64,000 nt of DNA, taken from the NCBI RefSeq assembly GCF_947179165.1, contig NC_077240.1, forward strand, positions 689,501-753,500, read 5' to 3'. This DNA comes from Solanum dulcamara. Taxonomy: Eukaryota > Streptophyta > Magnoliopsida > Solanales > Solanaceae. The position numbers and the translations under genes were made by a program. A model generated the notes under the pieces. It made no database searches. It had not been told where the DNA came from and saw nothing but the letters and a program-made list of their open reading frames with translations. Shown here one piece after another: positions 44,601 through 53,651 of the stretch (positions within the stretch are counted from its first letter, which is position 1; every line of letters begins with the position of its first letter).

Positions 44601-44708
44601 GAGGTTGAAAGGGAGCTTCTTCAACTCATTTTGACATTTAATGCAAATAGTGACGATTCTTCCGATGATGGTGAAGATACTACGAGTGGTCAAGACTCTT
44701 TTGACTAA
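32621..44708 (+). CDS. DCAF8: WD40-repeat protein, DCAF8-like (DDB1-CUL4 associated factor)
   Basis: Predicted substrate receptor of a CUL4-DDB1 ubiquitin ligase. Coding exons: 32621-32734, 38973-39224, 39478-39621, 40422-41171 and 44487-44708 (or 44484). All join in phase and give about 493 aa, the size of the plant homologues I know. The N-terminal VWKRAVGELSTRNFAHRLGA leads into WD40 repeats: HRGCVNTVSFNADGD..SGSDDRRIILWDWETG, HHNNVFQAKIMP, HKLAIEPASPHIVYTCGEDG..HIDLRT, LNAITIDPRKPYLFAVAGSD..IFDIRKYKWDG, GITGLAFSDQSELLVSYN and, after an acidic insert, YKGHRNSETVKGVNFFGP..SGSDCGRIFIWKK and [24 protein letters not shown]. D-x-R ends of repeats (IDLR, FDIR) fit DDB1-binding WD40 proteins. The last exon starts RPKARGWM and ends in an acidic tail. 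Intron 1 (6.2 kb) carries a copia element; intron 4 (3.3 kb) carries repeats. The second ATG at 32624 and the one at 32633 are possible alternative starts. Confidence 0.92.
33190..33282 (+). mobile_element. Degenerate Au-type SINE, DCAF8 intron 1
   Basis: Reads 'gaggtagggataaagtatgtgtac', 'ctctaccttcctttccagatgc', 'acttgtgggattggtaggttgtt' with changes relative to the Au 3' part at 49081-49193. The (TTG)n end is decayed into a T-rich stretch. Confidence 0.6.
33464..33468. repeat. Target-site duplication GTTAT of the copia element
   Basis: GTTAT directly precedes the left LTR and occurs again at 38641-38645 directly after the right LTR. Five bases is the usual duplication length for Ty1/copia integrases. 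Confidence 0.9.
33469..33959 (-). repeat. 3' LTR of the copia element
   Basis: 491 bp, from TGTTGGGG to TTTCA on the plus strand. On the element strand a TATA-like cctataaatagagg lies at about 33789-33803 with a GC-containing repeat 'acgcg' nearby, as in a promoter region. Confidence 0.92.
33960..33973 (-). other. Polypurine tract of the copia element
   Basis: The element strand reads aagtgggagaat directly before the 3' LTR. This purine-rich piece primes plus-strand DNA synthesis in LTR retrotransposons. Confidence 0.75.
34033..37530 (-). CDS. Copia gag (3' part)-pol polyprotein
   Basis: About 1165 codons. In order: gag end with the zinc knuckle CYNCGKKGHFKKDC, aspartic protease with DTGATWHMT near residue 151, integrase with the HRKLGH..CEHC zinc finger and the catalytic DNGGEYTG segment, reverse transcriptase with YVDDMLVAG near residue 846, and RNase H with DSDYAGDLDKSKSTTGY and the TSTTEAEYVA stretch; it ends in ADMFTKPIN. 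All catalytic signatures are present. The first 30 codons are out of phase: the frame is joined to the N-terminal gag frame (37460-37969) only by a frameshift near 37480-37495, where the gag text DSYDT continues in this frame as LIINLTNNTDSL. Without correction the element cannot make the full polyprotein by itself. Confidence 0.9.
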   Translation of the reverse strand: MRSFYFKVCLTRMILIINLTNNTDSLVFDEIAAAVLEEENRRKNKEDRQANSQQAEALMMVRGRPTERGPSGSHNHGRSQSRSKKNIKCYNCGKKGHFKKDCRFKKKSENPESSNAQGNVACTSDDGDILCSEAISNNEGRKRFADVWIMDTGATWHMTSRREWFHQYNPISGGSVFMGNDHALDVIGIGSIKIKMYDGTVRTIQEVRHVKDLKKNLLSLGQLDKNGCSYKTHGGVMRISKGALVVMKAEKLAANLYVLKGETHQEGEASTASASSFEESTMMWHRKLGHMSERGLKILAEQKLLPGLKKVSLPFCEHCVTSKQNRLKFSSSSAKSKEILDLVHSDVWQAPVESLGGAKYFVSFIDNYSRRSWVYPIKRKADVFSVFKEFKARVELESEKKIKCLRTDNGGEYTGDEFNNFCKQEGIKRQFTVAYTPQQNGVAERMNRTLLERTRAMLATAGLEKPFWAEAVKTACYVINRSPSTAIDLKTPMEMWTGKPADYSRLHIFGSPAYVMYNTQEKSKLDPKSRECIFLGYADGVKGYRLWDPAARKVVISRDVVFVENKIQAKEGGTSKEKSETTTVEVEEIEEVPVSSEAAPEQEEQEQAEIETPGVRRSTRERREPAWHSDYSMESNIAYCLLTEDGEPSTFHEAMKGQESSLWVAAMQEEIEALHKNKTWDLVQLPQGRKAIGNKWVYKIKRNGNDQVERYRARLVVKGFAQKEGIDFNEIFCPVVRLTTIRVVLAMCATFDLYLEQLDVKTAFLHGELEEEIYMLQPEGFEEHGKENLVCRLNKSLYGLKQAPRCWYKRFDSFIISLGYNRHSSDPCVYYKRFGDEDFVILLLYVDDMLVAGPNKDRLTNLKAQLAREFEMKDLGPANKILGMQIHRDRNNRKIWLSQKNYLKKILRHFKMQDCKSISTPLPINFKLSSSMSPSNEAERMEMSRVPYASAVGSLMFAMVCTRPDIAQAVGVVSRYMANPDREHWNTVKRILRYIKGTSDVTMCYGGSDFTVKGYVDSDYAGDLDKSKSTTGYVFTLAGGAVSWVSKLQSIVATSTTEAEYVAATQASKEAIWMQMLLEELGHKQEKIALFCDSQSALHLAKNPAFHSRTKHIRVQYHFVREKVEEGSVDIQKIHTNDNLADMFTKPINSNKFIWCRSSIGLAET
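37460..37969 (-). pseudogene. Copia gag N-terminal part, frameshifted at its end
   Basis: Opens MKQITMSSTTKFDVEKFNET and reads through the UBN2-type gag motifs W-K-M-K, ADLHLALADQVLSSV, KEIWDTLTGLYEAKS and LLQSLPDSYD. The last residues (HHQPDEQY) are off frame and the true continuation is in the other frame, so a small insertion or deletion has occurred at about 37480-37495. Gag forms the particle in which reverse transcription takes place. Confidence 0.85.
38138..38149 (-). other. Primer-binding site (tRNA-Met initiator)
   Basis: The element strand reads tggtatcagagc one base after the 5' LTR, complementary to the 3' end of the initiator methionine tRNA, the usual primer of plant Ty1/copia elements. 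Confidence 0.9.
38150..38640 (-). repeat. 5' LTR of the copia element
   Basis: 491 bp, identical by eye to the LTR at 33469-33959 except for one base. Its outer end is followed by GTTAT (38641-38645), the second copy of the target duplication. Confidence 0.92.
39766..39797. repeat. T16-G16 homopolymer junction, DCAF8 intron 3
   Basis: Sixteen T are followed directly by sixteen G. The G run could form a G-quadruplex in DNA or RNA. The exact lengths may be affected by sequencing. Confidence 0.85.
40010..40152 (+). mobile_element. tRNA-derived SINE, 3' part, DCAF8 intron 3
   Basis: Contains 'caggtgccttcttcccatctg', 'ttttggtgggtagagttatc', 'gaattagtgaag' and 'gcaagctagcctggacacc', in the order known for this Solanaceae SINE. 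The tRNA-like head is missing. Related to 3861-3946 and 24104-24304. Confidence 0.6.
41650..42545. mobile_element. Candidate non-autonomous DNA transposon with GGT-rich core, DCAF8 intron 4
   Basis: The left part starts taggcctcatttgttttcac and is rich in tctgaat and attaagac words; the right part (42330-42540) carries the same words in inverted sense (attcagatct, attaagact, gatctgaatga). The core (41880-42300) is a G/T-rich imperfect repeat based on ggtggt and ggttattggtgg, without coding capacity. The overall design fits a large hAT-like non-autonomous element. Ends are not exactly defined. Confidence 0.45.
42720..43170. repeat. MITE-like repeat, DCAF8 intron 4
   Basis: Begins near 'aggatcaaaactaccctcgaa' and includes 'tataccctcgccgtta' and 'ccacatggatggccacgtcag', wording I recognise from a frequent Solanaceae non-autonomous repeat; it ends around 'aggtcaaaaattgtaattttgaccc'. 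Terminal repeats are imperfect. Family name not assigned. Confidence 0.4.
43990..44388 (+). other. Strongly acidic exon-like open frame in DCAF8 intron 4
   Basis: The frame is open from at least 43984 to 44388. It reads GSTPRQFHLFDFGGDEDNRI, then a long run dominated by Asp and Glu with a stretch of more than 15 consecutive acidic residues, and ends SNENDIDE. There is no ATG at its head; the first in-frame ATG is inside the acidic run, so it looks like an internal exon or the remains of one rather than a gene of its own. It could be an alternative exon of the DCAF8-like gene (whose own tail is acidic too) or a captured gene fragment. A 45-base piece of it recurs at 48667-48713. The serine-rich frame on the opposite strand is only its shadow. 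Confidence 0.4.
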
Positions 44709-45990
44709 GTGGTTTGGTTGCAACCCTTAATTCAATACATGTGTAGGAAGTGTACATATATAAGATACTGAATGAATCAAAATCTTTTAACTGATAGGAT
44801 TTATTTTTTTTTGTGCAAGAAGATTTCTTTTTAATTGAGCCGGTATCAATTGTTTTCTATTCCTTGGATCGTCTCATTTGGATTGTGGTTTTGTTCTGCT
44901 TCGCTTTGTTGGGCACGATGGAATATCCTGCAAACAAGTGATAACGCAGTGTATTCCTCAGAAAACTATTATTTTACTTAATGTGACAAATTAGATATTT
45001 TTCATACATCTACTGAATTTTACTGCTGGGGATGGTGTGTTAAGTATATTGGAAGAAGGGACCTCTGAATATTTCTCTTTTTTACTTCTCTCTCAATTTA
45101 GGTTTCGTTTCATTTGGAGTCTGTATGAAGGTGATATTAAGGACGTGTTTGTCTAATGCTAACTTTAAGCCAGAAAGTTCTTAAAGTCAGTCAAAAATGA
45201 AATGTTAGGATTCCTAACTTTTTTTTTCCAAGTGCTTAAAGTCATTTTCTTTGACCATGGAAATTACTTTTGTATCCCTTATATTTTAACTAAATTTCCA
45301 AACTACCCTTTTTATTCTTTTAACCCTAAAATTCACGTAATTTTTCTCATTTAAGCACTTTTATCCAAACACTCAACTGCTTATTTATAAAAATAACTTT
45401 CAGCACTTTAAAGTTCTAAAAGCACTTCATACATAAAAATTACTTTTTTTAAGCCCATCCAAACGGGCTCTAAATTTATCATAAAGTCAAAAGTATAGAA
45501 ATAACGATTACAACAACAACAATAACATCTAAGTCTCGGTCCAAATAAGTTGTGGGACTCAATGCCACCAACTCCTTACACTTGAACCTCCTTACGACAA
45601 CAACAATAATGACTAAGTCACAATACCAAATACGTTGTGATCAACACGAACCTACTTATTTTATGTAAAATGCTATAATTCTTTCTATAGATCAACAAAG
45701 AATTTGCCCAACAAAGAAGTTGAGAGAACATGAACCCATGTAAGCAATAAAAGCTATGACATATAAGGAAAAAAAAATTCTGTTCAAATTGTGGGTAGGA
45801 GAAGGGAAAATAAGAAGGAGATTACAAAGTGGAAGTTCAGATATCTATCCAATTTGACATAAAAAAAGTTAGTTTTTATTTAATTACGCACTCTATAAAT
45901 AGAAAAACTAAATGTGCTATGCCTCCTCCCATTGAAAAGAAAAACAACGAATGAGAAAAAAAGAATGGAGTAGAGCTTGTGAGTCTTTAA
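44709..45990. other. DCAF8 3' flank with a MITE-like repeat
   Basis: The 3' UTR of the DCAF8-like gene probably ends within the first few hundred bases. At about 45147-45475 a segment opens 'ggacgtgtttgtct' and ends 'gcccatccaaacgggctc', with internal inverted words around agcacttt, as in Solanaceae hAT-like MITEs. Near 45505 and 45600 there are CAA-rich pieces with 'aagtctcggtccaaataagttgtg', remains of LINE 3' ends. Confidence 0.4.
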
Positions 45991-45999
45991 TCCATTGAT

Positions 46000-46190
46000 A
46001 GAATTAATACAAGCAAATCAAAAGAAATTATTAGTTTATATAACTGCTAAATAATTAAATAATGTGCAAATAAAGTCTCAAACATGGGAAATTTATCTAT
46101 CATTCATCATCTTCTTATAGTGTTACTTTTTACCATCGCCATATAGTTGAAAAATTAAAGTTCAAGGACTATGACTCATTATTCAATGCT
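46000..46190 (+). pseudogene. Aspartic protease relic, copy A (5' end only)
   Basis: The leader (atagaattaatacaagcaaa and on), the start MGNL and the segment that reads FKDYDSLFNA are recognisable by comparison with the two neighbours at 46905 and 50337. The signal-peptide part has been lost by an internal deletion and the frame is broken (TAG after the HRHI-like segment). Only the extreme 5' end of the gene was duplicated or survived. Confidence 0.7.
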
Positions 46191-46760
46191 TGCTTCATTT
46201 ATTTTCCTTAATGTGGCAGTAAGAACCAAAGCATATAATAGTGGCGACATCCTTGCTTATCTATAATTGAGCAATATTGGTGCCTAGAACACCTATTGTT
46301 GATTGTGGTTTTTTTTTTTGGACGGTGGGTTGTCATTTCAAAGTTGTGGTTAAAATTTGAAGTTATTTGAGAAAAATTGGACCCATTTCCAATGGAGTTT
46401 CTTGGTTGAGTTCATAGGAGACCAAGCACAATTTTTTTATAAGTTTGTATAAATTAGCATTACAAACATAAAAGTTTGTATAAGCACCTTTTATACACTT
46501 TTATACAAGCTTATATATTGTGTACAATAATTGTATAATGTCGTATCACTTGTATAAGCACTGTTGCGGGGGAAAAAACAGAGGTTATGTGGTTGTAATG
46601 CAAAAATATATGCTATGTAGATGTAATTATTTGTATTAGACGGTATACAAAGATCCCTATTAAAAATATATCATTTATATCTTCATCAATTTTTTCCCTA
46701 ACTTACCTTTCATCATATTCCAAAAAAAAAAGAAAAAGGACAAACATTTAGTAGCTATTA

Positions 46761-46770
46761 ACTATATAAG
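46761..46770 (+). promoter_or_regulatory. TATA box of aspartic protease copy B
   Basis: actatataag lies about 135 bases before the start codon at 46905. The same word with the same spacing occurs upstream of copy C (50222-50232), so the promoter was duplicated with the gene. Confidence 0.45.
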
Positions 46771-46904
46771 TGTTGATATTATCCGCTATTAATGTTTCCC
46801 CTGTTTATAAGATTCGATAGAATTAATACAAGCAAATCTAAAGAAATTATTACTCTATATAACTGCAAAAAAATTAAACACAATGTGCAAATAAAGTTTC
46901 AAAC

Positions 46905-48351
46905 ATGGGAAATTTCCTCTATATGACACTATTACTTGTCCTATTCTCAAATATCTCAGTTTCAACAAATGAAAACTTTCATCTTTCTCTCAATTACACA
47001 TCCATTTTGCAAGCCAGAAAAGATTTCATGTCTCTTGATATCTCCAATCTTTCTTATCATTCACCATATTCTTATAGTTTTCCCATTTACCATCGCGATG
47101 TATTTGAAAAATCGGAGTTCAAGGACTATGACTCATTACTCGATGCATGGAGAGATCAGAATTTTTATTTTCCATGTCTGAATATTCATCATCTGATCAA
47201 GTTGGCCCAGTTAACCCAATAATCGCAAAAGCCTATTCGATACTGGAAGTCGCATCGTTTGGTGGCAATGTGGTCCATGAGAACCAAACAAATGTTACGA
47301 ACAAAGGAATGATGACTTGTTCGATTCAACTGAATCCACTTCTTTTGAACAAATTAATTGTGTCAGCGATAGTCCAAGTTTGTTTCGAGAGTGGTAGAGT
47401 TTATTGCTCTAAAAAAGAAACAAAATATTTTTATGAAGTTATGGATCTGGAGGAAGTGCAATCACTTCTGGATTTATGGCTTCTCATCATATAACATTTT
47501 CTAATATACTAGATTATGCAAGAATTATATTTGGTTGTGGTAAAGATCAAATGAGTGGGGTAAAGAAATTCTCTGGATTATTCTGTGGAATAGCTGGTCT
47601 TGGTGCTGGTCTATTTATAAATAAAATTGAGAAATATTCATTACAATCACAACTTGGTGCTGTTGTATTTGCTTTATGCATTCCTACTCCAACTTCAGGG
47701 AAGCCCTCTTCACTTACCTTTTATGGAACCCCATGGACAACAGGTAAGTTTTTCAATTTGTTTGTCTGATTTTGATTTGATACAATATTTCTTTAATTAA
47801 TGCTAGCTCATACATGAAATTATTTTGACAACAGGTATGACGGCAAACCTGATGAGGAACAACAAGTTTCCTATATTTTACTACATATCAAACATGGGCA
47901 AATTATGATTAACAATAGGGAAGTTCCTATCGATCCTTCTCATTGGAATTTGGGGCCAAATAATGATGGTGGCATATTTGTTGATACTGGAGCCTATGCT
48001 ACCTTACTTGCTGATGATGTTTATGTCCGATTTAGGGACATATTTAGGTCAGAAGTTAAAAATATGGCATTGGATCCAAATCCAGGAGGTTATTTTGATA
48101 CTTGTTATAGGGCTGGTGAAAATGTTAATTGGGCTAACTTTCCAATTGTAAGGTTTTATTTTAAAGGTAATGTAATACCTCTTGAAGTAAAACAACAAGT
48201 GATGATACTATATGGTAAAAGATATTGTATGGGCTTTCGTAGTTTAGGTCGTAAATGGTCCATAATAGGTTCCAATGTACTACAAACTTTTGGGTTGACC
48301 TTTGATCTTCATATGTGGACTTTGACTTTTTCCCCAGATGCTTGTGAATAA
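46905..48351 (+). pseudogene. A1-type aspartic protease pseudogene, copy B
   Basis: Plant nepenthesin/CDR1-like proteases are secreted two-Asp enzymes of about 430-470 aa. Here the start MGNFLYMTLLLVLFSNISVS is a signal peptide, followed by a propeptide-like region to about 47160. Then frames change: the first active-site segment survives only as DTGSRIVWWQCGP followed by a stop (near 47240-47285), and about 60 bases before it that are present in copy C are missing. The middle (47476-47750: [22 protein letters not shown]) and, after a probable short intron (about 47742-47834), the C-terminal exon with the second active site FVDTGAYATLL and a FGLTFDL..TLTFSPDAC end are well kept. Several frameshifts and one stop make a functional enzyme impossible. 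Confidence 0.8.
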
Positions 48352-49080
48352 TGAATAAAATACTAGCATAATCTTTGGTTGACTTGTAGTATCCAAATGT
48401 AAAATGATGTTGCTCAAGAAACCAAGGAAGTTTAGGGTTCTTATTTCAATTAATTTTGATTCTTCTAATGTAATATGTTAAACATCAATTAGTTGTAACG
48501 TACACTTCTGATTTTTCTGCTTATGAATCTTCTCCAATTTAATATTGTGCAATAGGACTAAGCATACTTTCGAATTGCCTACTGAATTGATTCAAAACTG
48601 TTAAATATATTACTCACTCTGTTTCAATTTCTATGATTCACTTTTTTTTAGTTAATATCAAAAAGATAATGACGATCATTATAGCGGTAGTAGTGACAAT
48701 GAGGATGAAGATGATAGCACTTAGCAGTATGAATAAAAATTGACTCATTGCCAGTTTGCCACTAAACACCTTGTTTCGATGGTTGTTGCCCATTGTATGT
48801 ATTGTTAGTTTAAATATAATTTTGTTTTGATTGTTATTTAAATTTTGTTATATCATATCATTTAAATTCATTGTTACGTAACGTCGAAATTCTCATTTTG
48901 TGTAACAATCGATTTAGTGTGATCACGTCGCTTTCATTATTTATTTAATCGTTATTTGTTATTTTTATTTATTTATTTGTATTTATTTGTTATCTATTCG
49001 TTATTTGTTTGTTGTTTTTCTCATAAAGCTTTTAATTTTCTATTCTTATCTAACATTTTTTATGCATTTATGCTTTTACT
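48352..49080. other. Intergenic DNA between protease copies B and the Au SINE
   Basis: AT-rich. A 45-base piece at 48667-48713 matches part of the acidic frame in DCAF8 intron 4 (44079-44131) and is followed by a stop. Nothing else recognisable. Confidence 0.45.
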
Positions 49081-49193
49081 GAGCCGAGGGTCTCCAGGAA
49101 ACAGCCGTCCTACCTTGGTAGGAGTAAGGTCTGCGTACATTCTACCCTCCCCAGACCCCATGTTGTGGGATTTCACTGGGTTGTTGTTGTTGT
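49081..49193 (+). mobile_element. Au SINE (3' part)
   Basis: Starts gagccgagggtctccagg and runs through 'aacagccgtcctaccttgg', 'gtaaggtctgcgtacattc', 'ccccagaccccatgttg' to 'cactgggttgttgttgttg'. It is well conserved and matches the LINE tail at 15843-15957, in the other orientation. The tRNA-like head is not obvious upstream. Confidence 0.75.
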
Positions 49194-50336
49194 TTGTCTT
49201 TACATATTATTTAATAATTCTATTTTATCCTTTACCCTATTTTTTCATAGTATCTCTACCTTGTACCCCTACTTTTCTTGTTGATTTATCATTCAAATTG
49301 TTGATGTATGAAATTATATAACGACAGCAAACGATACAATATATCCAAACATTGTATTTATTAAAATAATACAACACAATAAATTTAATAAAATATGATA
49401 CATTATAAAATAATACCTAACAATAATCCAAACAGAGGGTAACTCTCCATGCTTAACCTACTTAAAACAACTATAACTACTAAGTTTCAATCCAAATAAG
49501 TTGTGAACAACACTTAATCTCCAACTATTTCTACAGATTAACAAAGGACGTGCCCAACGAAAAAGTTGAGAGAACATGGACCCATGTAAGCATTAAAAGC
49601 TATGACATTTATAACATGCATTTGGTATGAAAGAATGTTATCAACCAAATTAATGGCTGTCCACTTTGCATTAGTGGACAGTCCTTTATCTTTACCTATT
49701 AATATTTTTCTCCACTTACTTGTATGGCTATAAATATAGTCTTCTTTTTTAATGTAAAGAAGACATAGATACATATATACACTGTTTTTTTTTTTGTTCT
49801 CCAGTTATTTTTACTTCCTCCTTCTTATTTTGTCAAGTTAATTTATTTTATAACAAGAAGTTAATTTTTATTTAATTATGTACTCTATAGTCTATTGACC
49901 AAAAAAAATATACTCTCCTTGTGTAGAAAAAACAAAAACAGGACGAGAAAAAAAAATGAAGAATAGCTTTTTTGCGAGCATTTAGTCCATTCATCAATTA
50001 AAAATTAACTATTAAAAATATATTTTTCCTAACTTGCTCCATTTCATAAAATCCCAAAAATAATGAAAAAGGAAAAAATGGAAAAGAGCTTTACTTAACC
50101 CATTCATCAATTGAAATTAAAAATTAAAAATCAATCATTTATATCTTCATCAATTTTTTCCTTAACTTACTCCTTTCATCAGATTTCAAAAAGAATGAAA
50201 AAGGATCACCTGTAATTAGTTAACTATATAAGTTTTGGCATTATCCTATATCAATGTTTTCCTAGTTTAGGAGATGTGATAGAATTAATACTGCTAAAAA
50301 AATAAGCATATAATATGCGAAAAAAGGTTTTCAAAC
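49194..50336. other. Intergenic DNA before protease copy C
   Basis: AT-rich; short CAA/LINE-tail-like words near 49460-49520. From about 50130 it repeats the upstream region of copy B (e.g. aactatataagt at 50222, gatagaattaatac at 50278), so the duplicated unit included the promoter. Confidence 0.45.
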
Positions 50337-50566
50337 ATGGAAAATTTCCTCTATGTAACACTATTACATTTCCTATTCTCAAACATCTCAGTTTCAACAA
50401 ATGTAAACTTTCATCTTTCTCTCAATTACACATCCATTTGGCAAGCCAGAAAACATTTCATGTCTCTCGATACCTCCAATCTTTCTTATCATTCACCATA
50501 TTCAAACAGTCTTCCCATTTACCATCGCCATGTATTTGAAAAATCGGACTTCAAGGACTATGACTC

Positions 50567-50571
50567 ATTAC
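50567..50571. repeat. Target-site duplication ATTAC (left)
   Basis: ATTAC precedes the element at 50572 and follows it at 52045-52049. In copy B the uninterrupted gene reads gactcattactcgatg, which contains ATTAC once, confirming the insertion point. Confidence 0.88.
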
Positions 50572-52044
50572 TGTTGGGATATATACTATTAACCATGAAA
50601 TATATACTATTAATCATGAGTTTGGATATAGTATTTATTATAGAACAATTGTTTATTCAATTTTAATAAAAGTTTTAATAGATCATATATTCATTTACGT
50701 GTCCATTTAATTATATAGTAGATGCTTTAGTGTATAGAGTTTTATCTTATACACAGAGGATTAAATCATCGGTTCTTATAAGTATAAAGTATTTTTTTTC
50801 ACAATCTAAAATGGAAATTGGACAAGTCATCAGTATGAATGTAGCACAAGATTATATATAATTTATCTTGATTATGGGAGCAGTGTAGTTCTAACTTCTT
50901 GTGCTAGTGCATTTTGTATGTATTGAACAGGACCGAGTAAAGGTAGTTGTTTTAGACTGACTGACAAAAACATATTCTCTAAACTGTTAAATGTACTTAT
51001 ATTCTTAATCTTGATATAACTATTATGATCTGTATATATTAATTATCGTTTTGATTTATTAAAAGGTGAGATTTTGAGATGGGTCAATATGCCTGGTAGA
51101 TTGGATGATAATAATATATATTGGTGAAATAATAAGTTAGTTGATGGAATCTATGTCTCGATATAGAAATTGATGATATGTCTTTTTGAGAAGCTTATAA
51201 GTTTTCATTGTGTCAAACCTTGCAAGTGGATTTATGAATTCGACACATGAAATAAGTTAAGCAGTGCTCTAAAGAAAATTAATCGTTGAATTAAATTCTT
51301 CAGTAATTTAATTTATTGATTAGTATCTGTAATCTTAACATGAAAATTACATAAGTGTTTAATGGAGAATTTTAAAATATAAATGGAGGAATGTAATTAC
51401 GAATTTCTAATGAAATGATTTGTAATTTATTATTGTAAGAATAATTCAAATTAATTATTTTGAATTATTTCCATAATAAGGAGTCTCAGTAATTAATTTC
51501 ATGGTCCTTATGTCCATATTTAACTAGAACTCGGAATCTTATTTTTTTCTCCTTTTTGGATTGGGAAAAGGACCCTATAAATAGGGGTTTCTCCTAACTT
51601 AAAAAAGGATAGAGGTAGGGTTTTTTATACGATAATTGCCCACCCAAGTGTTGAGAGAGTTCGGCTGTGAACTTGGAAGAGGCCCTCTATTTATAGAAGA
51701 ATGAAAACGCGTAAAATTATTTTATGCGTTTTCAAAACGCGTATGAAATGTTCAATTCAACAAAGGAAGGCTGTAAGAAAGTCATTAGGGAGGCAGCCTT
51801 TTTGACTTTGTTGGCCTCCCTTTTTGACTCTCTTTCACAGAAGACCGCAAACTGCATTCTAACTTGTGGATTCGCTTGAAGGTATCTGCTCACGCTTCAA
51901 GAGATATTTATCGAATTAAATTTCAGAAAGTTTATGTGTTCTAGCATGATAGTACATGTTCTAGCATAAACGTATGTGTTATCTATTATTCATGTAAGCA
52001 GTATGATTCTGGTATGCTTCAATTGTGCTTATAGTTTTCCAACA
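50572..52044 (+). mobile_element. Solo-LTR-like element, 1473 bp, in protease copy C
   Basis: It starts TGTTGGGATA and ends TTTTCCAACA, giving the TG..CA ends with short inverted TGTTGG/CCAACA of LTRs, and has a perfect 5-bp duplication. No coding region or second LTR was found, so it is best read as a solo LTR left after recombination. A TATA box cctataaataggg lies at about 51574-51586 on the plus strand. A second, unrelated LTR piece sits inside it (51675-51838). Confidence 0.8.
51675..51838 (-). repeat. LTR fragment related to the copia element of DCAF8 intron 1
   Basis: Shares 'ccctctatttata', 'gaatgaaaacgcgtaaa', 'cctttttgac' and the end 'ctttca' with the LTRs at 33469 and 38150 but is diverged and truncated. 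It belongs to a related copia subfamily that inserted into, or recombined with, the larger LTR. Confidence 0.6.
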
Positions 52045-52895
52045 ATTACTCGATGCATGGAGAGATCAGTGAATTTATTTTCCATGTCTGAATATTCATA
52101 TGATCAAAATTCTACCAGTAGTAGACATTATGCACAAGTTAACCCAATTAAAACAGTAATCTATTCTTTTCATGGTAAAGTTATGGTCCCCCTTTGGATT
52201 GGCTCTACATTACGACGTGAACTTTTACTTGTTGATACTGGAAGTCGTCGCGTTTGGTGGCAATGTGGTTCATGTGAACCAAAAAAATGTTACAAACCAA
52301 GGAACGATGAATTACACGATTCAATTGACTCCACTACTTTCGAACAAATTAATTGTGTCAGAGACAGTGCAAGTTGTGTCGAGGGATATAGTAGAGTTTA
52401 TTGCTCTAAAGAAGAAACAAGATGTTTTTATGAAGAAAGATGGATATTAAGGAAGTATGTAGAATCACTTCTGGATTTATGGCTTATGAACTCATAACAT
52501 TTTCTAATATACTAGATTAAGCAAGAATTATTTTTGGTTGTGGAAAAAATCAATTTAAGTGGGACCCAAGATTATTAGTGGAATTGTTGGTCTAGGTGCT
52601 GGTTTATATACAAATGGATTTGAGACGTATTCATTACCATCACAACTCGGTGCAATTGCATCAACTCCAACTTCAGGAAAATCCTCTACACTTACCTTTC
52701 ACGATACCCCAGGGAAAACAGGTCAGTATTCCCTGACACTCGAGTCGGCTCACTTGGTGAGTTTTCTACCTGACACAATTGTGATGAAAGGTTTTATAAA
52801 TCGCATTAAAAATTTGAATTTCTTTTATTCTTCAACCAGTATTACTAAGATAAACAATAACTTTAGAGAATTTGGTATACAACACAAAGTTTAAA

Positions 52896-53651
52896 GAGTA
52901 TTTTCAAAATTAAAAACATAAAATCAGTAAAGAAAATAGAATCTGAAACAGACTAGAAATAATATACAAAATATCTTTTTTCAAAAAAGAAAATCGAGTC
53001 CACTGAATGCACAGTGTGTTCTTAAAGAAATTATTCTCCTCAAGTACCCGAGGTTAATGGGAATATATTCTCCCTAGATAAAACGGTCTTACTCACTGAT
53101 GAACATACCTAAAACAACGCTGTCAGCCAACCACTCAACAACAGTAAAGTACACTTAAAATACTAGATTTAGTAAAAAAAATATTGGCTAGATTTAGTAG
53201 AAGAAGAAGAAGTCGAGAAATTCATTGTTGAAAAATGAGAGAAAAATTCCCTATTTATAGACAACAAAAGATACTGTGAACATACGCTTATTGTGCCTTA
53301 TCAGAAAGGTCGCAATCCTTTGAAAGTAACAGTTTTTCGTAAAAGTGAAAACCTTTAAAAAAATCGCAACTATTCAAAAAAGTCACAACTCTTTATAAGA
53401 GTTGCAACTCTTCATTTTCCATTCACATCTTTTAAAAACTCAATATTTTTTATATAAGAAACAATCTCTCTATCCGCACAAGGTAAGAGTAAGGGCGCAC
53501 ACATCACCTTTATTTAATCTCACTCATAAAATTACATTGGAACGACACAAAAACACTCCTACAAAATATATCATTTGAAAATTGTGTGTATAAGATGGAT
53601 TTTAGATATACAAATAAACATAGCTTATTGAATTATTCTCCTTCAAGCTTC
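52896..53651. other. Intergenic DNA between protease relic and MFS gene
   Basis: No gene. A/T-rich, with 'gttgcaactctt' and similar short repeated words near 53320-53420 that may derive from the LTR of another retroelement. Confidence 0.35.

Larger units (their letters stand above)
50337..52895 (+). pseudogene. A1-type aspartic protease pseudogene, copy C, split by an LTR insertion
   Basis: The 5' part (50337-50571) reads MENFLYVTLLHFLFSNISVS as signal peptide and on to KDYDSLL. It is then interrupted by a 1473-bp element. The gene resumes at 52045 with the catalytic segment that copy B lacks: LLLVDTGSRRVWWQCGSC, then cysteine-rich KCYKPRNDELHDS, CVRDSASCVEGYSRVYCSKE. After a frameshift near 52450 the [33 protein letters not shown] piece follows. 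The C-terminal exon with the second catalytic Asp is absent; the sequence after about 52725 is unrelated. Clearly dead, but it records the original reading of the active site. Confidence 0.8.

Noticed and set aside
48956..49321. 121-codon frame over the Au SINE
   Set aside because: It runs through the SINE and T-rich flanks; no gene evidence.
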